NCBI GenBank assembly: GCA_938046735.1
Contig: CALIXF010000008.1
Coordinates: forward strand, 111,360-175,359
Direction: 5' to 3'
DNA from: an uncultured Candidatus Saccharibacteria bacterium
Lineage (GTDB): Bacteria; Patescibacteriota; Saccharimonadia; Saccharimonadales; Saccharimonadaceae
DNA length: 64,000 nucleotides
Shown: positions 41,799 to 49,788 of the stretch, in pieces
Layout of the letters: each line of letters opens with the position of its first letter
Position numbering within the stretch: position 1 is the first letter of the stretch
Made by a program: the position numbers and the translations under genes
The notes under the pieces: generated by a model
Seen by the model: the letters and a program-made list of their open reading frames with translations, nothing else
Told to the model about the DNA's origin: nothing
Database searches by the model: none

Positions 41799-43331
41799 AT
41801 GCCAGAAGAAAAATATGGCGATATTGATGTCAATCCAATTGAGACGCGCATTGATACTAAGAATAAACCTGTAAGAAATACCGATCAGGACTTTGCTCAG
41901 GCTATTGAGACTGCCACAGTCCTTATATCTGAACAAGTTGAGTCTGATAATGATGGTGATCTCGTAAAGACTGCAATTATTAATGAGGATATTTTAGATT
42001 CCGCAGATAATGGAGATACTGGGAGTTCTGCGATTAAAGAGCTCCCAGAAGTCACATCTCCCATTGAAGATCAGGTTGCAATACCAGCTGAAAAATCAAA
42101 GAAACACAAAAAGAAGATAGCACCAATTATTGCCGGCCTTAGTTTTGTAGTCATCATTCTCTGTGGATCTGCTTTTGCTTTTTATTATAATTTACCTGAA
42201 AAAGTTGCCACTGACGCCATCACTGGCTTGATTAAACAAAGCAATCGGCAATTAGATACAAATGGTAGCTTCGAGATTTCTCCACAGACTGATTCTGAAC
42301 TTTATCAATATATGTCTAATCTCCGTATTGATTTTAAGACTGGTACTAATAATTTCGACCATAGCGCTGAGTTTGATTTTGGTATAAAATTACGTGATAA
42401 TAATTATCTCCACTTTAAGGTCGGTGCCTTCTTGGCAGAGAATGGCACAGCCTATCTCAATATTGATAATTTGGCGGATGCTTATCAAAAAGCTGCTAAG
42501 GCACTGGACTTGGACCAAGCTAATACTGAGGAAATAAATCTGCTTCTTGGTCTATTTCAAGGTGCACTCAAAAAGGTTGAGGGTAAGTGGTGGCGTATTG
42601 ATATTAATGAAACTCTTGACTCATTCGACAAAACTGAATTCAAAATCGAGAAAAACGAGAAGCAGGATATAAGCTCTGCCTACAGCTGCATTTTTAAAGA
42701 AATGAAGCAAGAATTGAGTCAAACTGATCGTTTTACTAAAGCCTATCTTGACGCTCCATTTATTAAACTTGCTCCTATAAATTACAGTAAACTACCAGAT
42801 GATTCTTTTAAGAGTAAAATTAAAGATTATGGTAATCTCTATCAAGTCTCCTTAGATGCCGATAAATTGTTAAACTTTGTCAAGACGCATCAATCTATGG
42901 CGAAAAAAAGTAAAGTTATGAGTTGCCTTCAAGGCTTCGCTAAGTCATCTAATGTAGAAGATAATAGTGAAGAATTTACTAAGGCCGATGCACAAAAACT
43001 TGCCGATCATCTTAAAAACCTATACCTTGGTATTGATTTTTTGACTCATCAACTAAAAGGTGTTTATCTTCAGGTTTCTGAATCGAAAGTTGACTTTACC
43101 GGTATTATCAATTTTAAATACCAGAATTCTGCCTCAGTCACTGCTCCCCGTGACGCAGTTCCACTAAGTCAAATGTTTACTGGTCTCTTTCAAAGTCAAG
43201 ATTCGTCAGACAATAACAGCAATACTATGCTTGAAAAATTGATTGAAGAAATGAAAAACTCTCAAATTTCACCTGAGCTTCGCGATATGATAAAAGACCA
43301 TGATTTAAATGAGGGGACCTCTAAATCATAA
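41799..43331 (+). CDS. Bitopic membrane protein of unknown function
   Basis: 510 residues from the ATG at 41799; an ATG one codon earlier (41796) is possible, but GAAAGG at 41787 is better spaced for the second. The acidic N-terminus (about 1-95) is followed by a Lys-rich strip, one membrane helix (about 108-130) and a ~380-residue outer domain with two Cys residues that could form a disulfide. I recognise no family. It shares the cytoplasmic-tail/single-helix/outer-domain plan with the products at 3265 and 23234. Confidence 0.8.
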   Translation: MPEEKYGDIDVNPIETRIDTKNKPVRNTDQDFAQAIETATVLISEQVESDNDGDLVKTAIINEDILDSADNGDTGSSAIKELPEVTSPIEDQVAIPAEKSKKHKKKIAPIIAGLSFVVIILCGSAFAFYYNLPEKVATDAITGLIKQSNRQLDTNGSFEISPQTDSELYQYMSNLRIDFKTGTNNFDHSAEFDFGIKLRDNNYLHFKVGAFLAENGTAYLNIDNLADAYQKAAKALDLDQANTEEINLLLGLFQGALKKVEGKWWRIDINETLDSFDKTEFKIEKNEKQDISSAYSCIFKEMKQELSQTDRFTKAYLDAPFIKLAPINYSKLPDDSFKSKIKDYGNLYQVSLDADKLLNFVKTHQSMAKKSKVMSCLQGFAKSSNVEDNSEEFTKADAQKLADHLKNLYLGIDFLTHQLKGVYLQVSESKVDFTGIINFKYQNSASVTAPRDAVPLSQMFTGLFQSQDSSDNNSNTMLEKLIEEMKNSQISPELRDMIKDHDLNEGTSKS

Positions 43332-43348
43332 TTTTAAATGAAGATTAA

Positions 43349-43357
43349 TGCTACAAT
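43349..43357 (+). promoter_or_regulatory. Leaderless-type promoter for uvrC
   Basis: TGC-TACAAT ends 6 nt before the GTG at 43364, the only sensible start. Confidence 0.65.
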
Positions 43358-43363
43358 AGCTAT

Positions 43364-44650
43364 GTGATTTCAGATAATCTTAAAGCTAAGCTTAAAACTC
43401 TACCCTCTGCTCCTGGCGTCTATTTCCATAAGAATCAAAAAGGTGAAGTAATCTATGTTGGTAAGGCTGCTGTACTTAAAAATCGAGTACGGCAGTATTT
43501 CCAAAATACAGAGAAAGACTCTAAAACCGAAGCGTTGGTGGCAGAAATTTTTGATACCGATTGGATCGTGGTTGAAACTGAGATGGATGCTCTTTTTCTT
43601 GAATCCGAGATGATTAAACGATATATGCCACAGTGGAATATTCTTCTGCGTGATGATAAAACCGTTAGTTATGTGCGTATTGATATGAATAATCCAGTAC
43701 CATTCGTCTCAACCACTAGAAATCCGTTAGATGACGGAGCGACTTACATCGGTCCTTTTTATGCCAAAAATACTATTCTTAAAGCTCTTAGGATTCTACG
43801 TAAAATCTTCCCATTTTACGATAAACCTTATGATGGTAAAAAAACATTGAATTCTGATCTTGGATTAACGCCTGGTATTGAAATTGGTAAGACTACTCCG
43901 AAAGAGTATAAGAAAAGCCTTCGTTTCTTAATCAGATATTTAAACGGCGATCGTGAAAAATTAATTCTTGACCTTGAGAAACAAATGAAATCTGCGGCCG
44001 CGCTTGGTGATTTTGAAGAAGCTGCTAAGCTTCGTGATGAGTATTTTGGACTCAAGGGTTTGAAGCGAAAAATTGTTTTTTCGGATAAGGAATTTCTAGA
44101 TCTTTCATCCGATCAGGCACTACTGGAATTAAAACAGCTTCTAGGACTTAAAGAACCACCTCGTCGAATCGAGGGTTACGATATTTCCCATATATCTGGC
44201 ACGAATACTGTGGCTAGTATGGTGGTTTTTCAAAATGGTGTCTCCGATCGTACTGCCTACCGTAAATTTAAAATTAGAAGTAGTAAAAATGATGACACCG
44301 CCAGTATGTATGAGGTAATTTTTCGTCGACTCAAGCATAAAGAGTGGGCTTTTCCCGACCTTATCATCCTTGACGGAGCCATTCCACAGCTTGGAGCTGT
44401 GATTAATTTGTTAGAATCCGCGCATATTCCAGTTATTGGACGCAACAAATCCGGTGACCACACTCGTAATGCTGACGTTAATGTGATTATCCCAGTGCGA
44501 AACACGGATGGCAGCTATGGATATCGATCTAGGCTTTACTCAAATGAATCCCATCTAGCTAAGCTTATTGCGCGCATTGATGAGGAGTCTCATCGATTTG
44601 CTGTTACATATCATCGGCAGTTGCGTAGTAAACAACTTCTCGGACGTTAG
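43364..44650 (+). CDS. uvrC: Excinuclease ABC subunit C, short cysteine-free form
   Basis: 428 residues with a GTG start; E. coli UvrC has 610. The GIY-YIG nuclease domain (about 15-95; G-V-Y-F, I-Y-V-G-K), the UVR/UvrB-binding motif (about 205-235) and the RNase H-like nuclease domain (about 270-428; Y-D-I-S-H, L-D-G-A near 330, H-R-F-A near the end) are present. The tandem helix-hairpin-helix domain is missing. The region that carries four Fe-S cysteines in typical UvrC (about 145-180) has none, and there is no Cys in the whole protein. It makes both incisions in excision repair with UvrA (14.2 kb) and UvrB. Confidence 0.92.
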   Translation: MISDNLKAKLKTLPSAPGVYFHKNQKGEVIYVGKAAVLKNRVRQYFQNTEKDSKTEALVAEIFDTDWIVVETEMDALFLESEMIKRYMPQWNILLRDDKTVSYVRIDMNNPVPFVSTTRNPLDDGATYIGPFYAKNTILKALRILRKIFPFYDKPYDGKKTLNSDLGLTPGIEIGKTTPKEYKKSLRFLIRYLNGDREKLILDLEKQMKSAAALGDFEEAAKLRDEYFGLKGLKRKIVFSDKEFLDLSSDQALLELKQLLGLKEPPRRIEGYDISHISGTNTVASMVVFQNGVSDRTAYRKFKIRSSKNDDTASMYEVIFRRLKHKEWAFPDLIILDGAIPQLGAVINLLESAHIPVIGRNKSGDHTRNADVNVIIPVRNTDGSYGYRSRLYSNESHLAKLIARIDEESHRFAVTYHRQLRSKQLLGR

Positions 44651-44654
44651 TTTG

Positions 44655-44663
44655 TGATATAAT
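44655..44663 (+). promoter_or_regulatory. Leaderless-type promoter for holin-like gene
   Basis: TGA-TATAAT ends 6 nt before the ATG at 44670. A TTG at 44664 is in frame but would lie upstream of the predicted transcription start. Confidence 0.7.
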
Positions 44664-44669
44664 TTGGTT

Positions 44670-45035
44670 ATGATAAAAAAGCAGTTTGTGGTCTTTCTGT
44701 TTCGTTGGCTAGTTTCGTCAGCCACTATGTGGCTTTGTATCAATTCTTTTGGTAGTGTTGACGCAGGCTACAATAGTCTCTGGCTCTATCTAACAGCTGG
44801 ACTTGTAATGTCACTCGTGAACGCTATTGTGAAGCCTATCGCAACTATTTTTAGCTTACCCCTCATTATTCTCTCAATGGGATTATTTACGCTAATTCTC
44901 AATATTCTTATGATTGCGCTTGTGGTTTGGATCGTTCCACATGTCCATATGACCACGGTTGGGGTTTTTCTTTCTTGGATTCTTATGAGCCTGATAAACA
45001 GTCTTGTTAATTTTCTTGTCCCGTCCTATAATTAA
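44670..45035 (+). CDS. Phage-holin-4/YvlD-like membrane protein
   Basis: 121 residues with four hydrophobic segments (about 5-25, 33-52, 58-85 and 92-115). The plan and the N-A-I-V-K-P-I stretch near 50 match the four-helix Phage_holin_4_2/YvlD family. In bacteria these are chromosomal membrane proteins of uncertain role, not evidence of a prophage. The start at 44670 is set by the -10 box. The stop codon overlaps the -10 region of secG. Confidence 0.85.
   Translation: MIKKQFVVFLFRWLVSSATMWLCINSFGSVDAGYNSLWLYLTAGLVMSLVNAIVKPIATIFSLPLIILSMGLFTLILNILMIALVVWIVPHVHMTTVGVFLSWILMSLINSLVNFLVPSYN
45027..45032 (+). promoter_or_regulatory. -10 of secG at the end of the upstream gene
   Basis: TATAAT at 45027-45032 abuts the TAA stop of the preceding gene and ends 6 nt before the secG ATG. 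It gives secG a leaderless start of its own. Confidence 0.55.
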
Positions 45036-45038
45036 TAC

Positions 45039-45266
45039 ATGAATATTGGAAATTTCTTAGAAACCGCAACTCTTATTTCTGCCGTTTTGTGTATTTTACT
45101 TGTTCTCTTACAACAGCGTGGGGCTTCTCTCGGTGCTGGTTTTGGTGCATCTGGCGAATTATACACTACCCGCCGCGGGCTCGATCGTTCCATGTTTAAT
45201 GTCACAATCTTTTTTACTCTGGTCTTTGTATTCTCAATTTTGGGGTTATTGTTGATCCCCGCATAA
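45039..45266 (+). CDS. secG: Preprotein translocase subunit SecG
   Basis: 75 residues. Two membrane helices (about 8-28 and 54-73) flank the loop L-L-Q-Q-R-G-A-S-L-G-A-G-F-G, the SecG signature. It assists SecYEG-mediated export. It starts 3 nt after the preceding stop and has its own -10 box. The peptide-binding protein gene begins 8 nt later without a Shine-Dalgarno, so the two probably share a message. Confidence 0.92.
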   Translation: MNIGNFLETATLISAVLCILLVLLQQRGASLGAGFGASGELYTTRRGLDRSMFNVTIFFTLVFVFSILGLLLIPA

Positions 45267-45274
45267 CTTAAATT

Positions 45275-47026
45275 ATGAATAAAAATTTCAAAAAGAGTGG
45301 GCGTAGAATTTTCAAGAAGATTTCTCTTTTTTCTAAAAGGGTTCATCGTGATGGTCAAGAGCATATTAAAGAGAATCTTATTGATCATATTTCGCATATC
45401 AAAGACGTACGTCTTTATATTCTTGAATGGATTTTATTGGTTACGGTAATTATTTTATTATCAATTACGCAGGCTTATTGGTACTTAAATTCTTTTGCTG
45501 TCGAAACCTACACAAAAGGTGGTACTTATACTGAAGCAACCCTAGGGAAGATTAATTCCTTCAATCCACTCTTTGCGACTACTTCCTCTGAGGAGACTCT
45601 TTCTCGCTTGCTTTTTGCAACACTTAGTGCAACCGATTATTCCGGTCATACCGGACTTGGTCTTGCCGAAACCATTCATGCTAATGATGCTGGTGATACA
45701 TGGACAGTAAAGCTTCGTAGTGGTCTAAAATGGTCGGATGGTCAACCTATTACTAATTCAGATGTTCTTTATACTATTAAGACTATCCAGAGCACTCGTA
45801 TCAAAACTAACTTTGCATCAAAACTAGTAGGTGTGACAACGGCAGAGAACGATCAAGGTGAACTTGTTTTTAATCTCAGTTCGCCAAATGCTTTTTTTGA
45901 AAGTTCTCTAGATTTACCAATTCTGCCAGCTCACATTTTGAAAGACGTATCACCTGAGCTATTACTTGAAAATAAATTCTCTACTCGTCCGATTACTTCT
46001 GGTGCTTTTACTGTCAATGCGACGCAGAATATCGGTACAGAAGGTGAAAAAATTGTTTATCTTACCGCAAATCCAAAATACTATAAGGGCGCTCCGATGC
46101 TCGACAGTTTTTCGATCCATGCTTTTACTAGTTTAGCTGACATCAAGAGTGCTATTCGTAGTGGTACTGTGACAGCCACTGCTGATCTCCCTTCCAAGTT
46201 CGCTCAAGAATTAAGTTCTAGTAATATTAATGAATATCAAAGCTCCGTAAATTATGGTGTTTTTGCCTTCTTTAATACCGAAAGCGCAATCTTTAAAAAT
46301 AAAAGTCTCAGACAGGCTGTTCGTCTTGGTCTTAATTTTAATAATTTGCGTACGGGTCTTAGCGGGGAATTACCTCTTGATTATCCTCTACTCGAATCAC
46401 AGGTTGATTCAATTACTTTTCCGAGCATCCCTAAAACCGACGTTACTTCAGCTAAGGCTGAGATTGAAAGACTTAAGGTCGCCACTCCAGATCTTACTTC
46501 TGCCAAAATTAATATCGTAACTATTAAAGGTGACAATTATCTTGAAGAATTTGCCAATCGCATCGCTTCTCAGCTTAAAGGTCTTGGCTTACAAGCTTCT
46601 GTTTCCGTCTATGATTCTAACCAAGATTTTGCGCTCAATATCTTGAGACCACGTGCTTATGATTTATTGATTTATGAAATTGGTCTTGGTGCTGACCCAG
46701 ATGTTTTAGCTTATTATCATAGTTTGGAGGCTGCAGAGAATGGTCATAATCTTAGTAATTATAAAAATTTGGTTGTAAACGACTTACTACTTAGTGCTCG
46801 CACTACTATGGACAGTAAACTTCGTGCTGCAAAGTATCAGAAATTCTTGGAGCGTTGGGTTGAGGATGTCCCAGCCATTGGTTTATATCAAACCACTTTA
46901 CCATATTTTGTTAATCGCAATGTTCGTGCCTTTTCTCAAGAAAATCGTCTGGTTACTGCCACAGACCGCTTTATTGATATTGAAAATTGGGCCACCAAGA
47001 AAACTATTAAAAATCGTACACCGTAG
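45275..47026 (+). CDS. Family 5 (peptide/nickel) solute-binding protein, membrane anchored
   Basis: 583 residues. A basic N-terminus and one membrane helix (about 47-70) are followed by the SBP_bac_5 fold: N-P-L-F-A near 95, L-A-E-T near 128, W-T-V-K-L-R-S-G-L-K-W-S-D-G-Q-P-I-T near 145, and a late W-V-E-D-V-P-A-I-G-L-Y. It should capture oligopeptides outside the cell. No permease or ATPase genes flank it. It lacks a lipobox and is held by the N-terminal helix instead. Confidence 0.9.
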   Translation: MNKNFKKSGRRIFKKISLFSKRVHRDGQEHIKENLIDHISHIKDVRLYILEWILLVTVIILLSITQAYWYLNSFAVETYTKGGTYTEATLGKINSFNPLFATTSSEETLSRLLFATLSATDYSGHTGLGLAETIHANDAGDTWTVKLRSGLKWSDGQPITNSDVLYTIKTIQSTRIKTNFASKLVGVTTAENDQGELVFNLSSPNAFFESSLDLPILPAHILKDVSPELLLENKFSTRPITSGAFTVNATQNIGTEGEKIVYLTANPKYYKGAPMLDSFSIHAFTSLADIKSAIRSGTVTATADLPSKFAQELSSSNINEYQSSVNYGVFAFFNTESAIFKNKSLRQAVRLGLNFNNLRTGLSGELPLDYPLLESQVDSITFPSIPKTDVTSAKAEIERLKVATPDLTSAKINIVTIKGDNYLEEFANRIASQLKGLGLQASVSVYDSNQDFALNILRPRAYDLLIYEIGLGADPDVLAYYHSLEAAENGHNLSNYKNLVVNDLLLSARTTMDSKLRAAKYQKFLERWVEDVPAIGLYQTTLPYFVNRNVRAFSQENRLVTATDRFIDIENWATKKTIKNRTP

Positions 47027-47061
47027 GTGTCCACTTCCCCTTGGGATGCTCCAGGTGAATA

Positions 47062-47084
47062 AAAAAAGAACTCCGTAAGGAGTT
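47062..47084 (-). terminator. Terminator of tRNA-Leu (GAG)
   Basis: On the minus strand AACTCC/GGAGTT with a TTAC loop is followed by CTTTTTTT. Confidence 0.85.
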
Positions 47085-47094
47085 GAATTTTATA

Positions 47095-47179
47095 TGGTGC
47101 ACCTGACTAGACTCGAACTAGCACACCCGAAGGCACTACCACCTCAAGGTAGCGTGTATACCAATTTCACCACAGGTGC
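47095..47179 (-). tRNA. tRNA-Leu (GAG)
   Basis: 85 nt on the minus strand with a long variable arm. Acceptor GCACCTG pairs with CAGGTGC, anticodon loop TTGAGGT gives GAG, and CCA is encoded. Confidence 0.95.
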
Positions 47180-47306
47180 ATGCCCAAATTATATCATAAA
47201 ACCACACGAGATCAATCATAAAATTCTGGAATTATCTTACAGGTAAAGTAATGTAATGATACCTAAAACGTAAAAACTAAAATATAAGCATTATGGTAAA
47301 AACCTA

Positions 47307-47335
47307 TTGACTAAAAAGCTTTTGTTTAATATACT
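47307..47335 (+). promoter_or_regulatory. Promoter TTGACT-N17-TATACT for first WxL-like gene
   Basis: -35 at 47307-47312 and -10 at 47330-47335. A ~63-nt A/G-rich leader follows, ending in AAAAGGAAAAA. Confidence 0.75.
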
Positions 47336-47404
47336 TATAGTAACTTGAGGTCATATAAACCAGGTTAAAATAATAATAAAAAACACAAAAGAAAAGGAAA
47401 AAAT

Positions 47405-47983
47405 ATGTCAAAGTACTCTAAAATTGTTGCTACCCTTGGGGTTATTACTGGTCTTGGTATTGCTTCTCTTCCACTAGCAACTTTCGCAGCTCCAATTCCT
47501 CTAATTGATGGAACTCCAAAATCTGCTAACGTTAAAGTTAAACTCACAGTCGGCGATGCTGTTGCTATCGCTGTCGATAGCAACGATGCGAACGCTGGTA
47601 ATGCCGCTCCAAATCAGACAAAGAGTGCAACTTCTACCGTTTCATACGCAACCAATAAAGCTACCGGTATGACTTTAACTGTCAAAGATCAGGATGTTGA
47701 CACTAATATGACCGCAGGTCATCTTGGTGCCGTTGTTGGTACTGACGTTATTGCTGCTGGTACACAGGGTGCTGTTGCTGGACAAGGTCAATGGAGTATT
47801 AAAGGTGGTCTTCTTGCAACTGACACTGCTATGGTCAAAAGCACTGATACTGCTCTTAAGGTTGCCGAATCAAGCGCCCCAATTAACACTGATGTAACTG
47901 TTACCTACAATATTGCTACAGGTGCTTCTCAGCTTCCTGGTACCTATGAAGATACAATTGTTTACACTGCAACTGTTAAATAA
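47405..47983 (+). CDS. WxL-like secreted surface protein 1
   Basis: 192 residues. A Sec signal peptide (basic start, hydrophobic 7-26, cut near T-F-A-A) is followed by a beta-rich domain. Near residue 140 it has G-Q-W-S-I-K-G-G, like the first W-x-L motif. The C-terminus G-T-Y-E-D-T-I-V-Y-T-A-T-V resembles the end of WxL domains but with Y-T-A-T in place of W-T-L-T. WxL proteins attach non-covalently to peptidoglycan in Gram-positives. It is paralogous to the next gene, has its own strong promoter and terminator, and is followed by putative WxL-interacting proteins. Confidence 0.75.
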   Translation: MSKYSKIVATLGVITGLGIASLPLATFAAPIPLIDGTPKSANVKVKLTVGDAVAIAVDSNDANAGNAAPNQTKSATSTVSYATNKATGMTLTVKDQDVDTNMTAGHLGAVVGTDVIAAGTQGAVAGQGQWSIKGGLLATDTAMVKSTDTALKVAESSAPINTDVTVTYNIATGASQLPGTYEDTIVYTATVK

Positions 47984-48002
47984 TTGATTTTTATTCGAAT
48001 AG

Positions 48003-48031
48003 AATAGTCACATTGCTTGTGGCTATTTTTT
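48003..48031 (+). terminator. Terminator after WxL-like gene 1
   Basis: A 9-bp stem (AATAGTCAC with GTGGCTATT, one G-U) with a 7-nt loop and a T-run. Confidence 0.88.
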
Positions 48032-48124
48032 ATAAAAATATTCTATCGCAAGCTAAAGCTATATTTGATATTTTTGTTTTTAAAAACATAACGCATATAA
48101 CTAACGTATCTAAGCCATTAGTGC

Positions 48125-48154
48125 TTGACATAAATAATAAGCTTAAGCTATAAT
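48125..48154 (+). promoter_or_regulatory. Promoter TTGACA-N18-TATAAT for second WxL-like gene
   Basis: Both hexamers match the consensus perfectly, with 18-nt spacing. The ~34-nt leader ends with AAGGAG. Confidence 0.85.
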
Positions 48155-48194
48155 TAACGCATATAAGGTCATAAAAATAAAAAAGGAGACTAAC

Positions 48195-48740
48195 ATGTCT
48201 AAGATTAATCGCATTGTAGCAACCTTGGGAATTGCCGCTGCTCTAGGTATCGCTTCTATGCCAATTGCAACCTATGCAGCTGCAACTGACTCAAAAAACG
48301 TCACCGTTAAGGTCAATGTTGCGTCCGTTATCGCACTTTCTGCAGATAGTGCATCAACCGAAATCACGATGAATCCAAACAATGTTAATACTACTGGTCT
48401 TAAAACCAAACTTACTGTCGCTACTAACAACAAAAATGGTTACAAGCTGACAGTCAAAGACGTTGATTCAACTACAGCTATGACTTCAGCTGATACAACT
48501 GAAACTATTCCCGCTACTGCTGGCGTCCTCACTGCTGGTACTGCTGGGTGGAATATATCTGGTGGCGATCTTAACAAGGTCGCTGTGACTACTGCTGATC
48601 AAGTCGTAAAAACTAATCCAAATACAGCACATGTTGGTATCCAAGAAGATATTGATATGGTCTATGGTGTTGCAACTTCAGCAGCACAGGCGCAGGGTAC
48701 TTATCAAGATGTCATTATTTATACCGCAACTGCTCTCTAA
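48195..48740 (+). CDS. WxL-like secreted surface protein 2
   Basis: 181 residues. The signal peptide (cut near T-Y-A-A) is almost the same as in the previous gene, as are the beta-rich domain with A-G-W-N-I-S-G-G near residue 117 and the G-T-Y-Q-D-V-I-I-Y-T-A-T end. It is rich in Thr, Val and Asn and has no Cys. A perfect promoter, AAGGAG site and terminator suggest high expression, as for a major surface protein. It is a tandem paralogue of the gene at 47405. Confidence 0.75.
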   Translation: MSKINRIVATLGIAAALGIASMPIATYAAATDSKNVTVKVNVASVIALSADSASTEITMNPNNVNTTGLKTKLTVATNNKNGYKLTVKDVDSTTAMTSADTTETIPATAGVLTAGTAGWNISGGDLNKVAVTTADQVVKTNPNTAHVGIQEDIDMVYGVATSAAQAQGTYQDVIIYTATAL

Positions 48741-48756
48741 AATAGGTAATAGGAAT

Positions 48757-48790
48757 AGAAAATCCACCTTAAAACTAAGGTGGATTTTCT
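48757..48790 (+). terminator. Terminator after WxL-like gene 2
   Basis: A perfect 15-bp stem (48757-48771 with 48776-48790) with an AAAC loop and an internal T-run. Confidence 0.9.
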
Positions 48791-48811
48791 TGTAAATTAA
48801 TTCTGCTAGTG

Positions 48812-48817
48812 TATAAT
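48812..48817 (+). promoter_or_regulatory. -10 box for the DUF916-like pair
   Basis: TATAAT, then a ~20-nt leader with AAGGAGGT right before the ATG at 48842. Confidence 0.55.
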
Positions 48818-48841
48818 AATATTTAGATAAAAAGGAGGTTA

Positions 48842-49777
48842 ATGATAAAACGACAAAAAATTTTTATGGAGATTTTTTCAATACTGTTTTTCTCCATATC
48901 GCTACTGTTAATTTCTTCAAATCAGACATTTGCAGCAGAACGACAGAAGACCTTCCTTCAAGTATCTCCCTCAACTCAGCAATTAGGTGGATTACAGCCA
49001 GGTGAGACCAGAGAGGGCAGTTTTAAAGTGCAGAATGTTGGTTCTGGTGCTTTTGATTTTAAGGTTTATGCTTCATCTTATGAAGTGAAAAGCGAAAATT
49101 ATGATCCGATTTTCGACGGAGAAAAGGACGGCTCAAAAATTGCCAGCTGGTTTACATTTAGCCAGACTACTGGTCATCTTGAATCTGACACTGAAGTAAC
49201 CATTTATTATAAGATTAAGGTTCCAGCGAATGCCCCTGGCGGTGGGCAATATGGTGCAATCATGGTCGAAACCGAGAAAGATAAAAATGACAAAGGGAAC
49301 ATTCAGGCTGTTTCACGCGTCGGTATGCTCATCTATTCACATATTAATGGTGAAATCAATCATTGTTCCAAAGTGATAGAAAATAAATTGCCAACTTTTC
49401 TCTTTAACCCTCCAATCTTTGGTGAGACTCGTGTTGAAAACTGTGGCAATATTGATGCTGAGTTAAAAGTTCATATTAAGGTTTTTCCATTCTTCTCTAA
49501 AGAAGAGGTTTATAGTAACGAAGAAAAACCTACTAGTATGAATACCCTGCCTGGAACCAAACGCTATCACAAAGAAATCTGGACAAATTCGCCATCTATC
49601 GGTATCTTCAATGTTGAGCAAGTCGTTCAGTATGGCTCTGAGGTTAAAACCGAACGTAAACTTGTTATAGTTTGTCCGATTTGGCTAATTGTGTTAATCG
49701 TTCTCTTTATTATCTCGGTTATTTTCTGGCTCGTGGCTCGCAGTCGTGAAAATAAAGCAAAGTCACATCGAGTTTAA
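48842..49777 (+). CDS. DUF916/WxLIP-like membrane protein 1
   Basis: 311 residues. A signal peptide (cut near T-F-A-A-E, about 36) precedes an immunoglobulin-like domain with L-Q-P-G-E-T near 57 and P-A-N-A-P-G-G-G-Q-Y-G near 130, then a second beta domain, one membrane helix (about 279-302) and a basic tail. This is the plan of WxL-interacting proteins, which bridge peptidoglycan and WxL proteins. A strong AAGGAGG ribosome site is present. The paralogue starts 11 nt after the stop. Confidence 0.78.
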   Translation: MIKRQKIFMEIFSILFFSISLLLISSNQTFAAERQKTFLQVSPSTQQLGGLQPGETREGSFKVQNVGSGAFDFKVYASSYEVKSENYDPIFDGEKDGSKIASWFTFSQTTGHLESDTEVTIYYKIKVPANAPGGGQYGAIMVETEKDKNDKGNIQAVSRVGMLIYSHINGEINHCSKVIENKLPTFLFNPPIFGETRVENCGNIDAELKVHIKVFPFFSKEEVYSNEEKPTSMNTLPGTKRYHKEIWTNSPSIGIFNVEQVVQYGSEVKTERKLVIVCPIWLIVLIVLFIISVIFWLVARSRENKAKSHRV

Positions 49778-49788
49778 AGGGGGTTAAA

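Noticed and set aside
44664..44669. TTG as the start of the holin-like protein
   Set aside because: The -10 box ends at 44663, so the transcript should begin at the ATG at 44670, after the TTG.
44670..45035. Holin-like gene as a sign of prophage
   Set aside because: The family includes many chromosomal proteins, and no integrase, lysin or structural phage gene is nearby.
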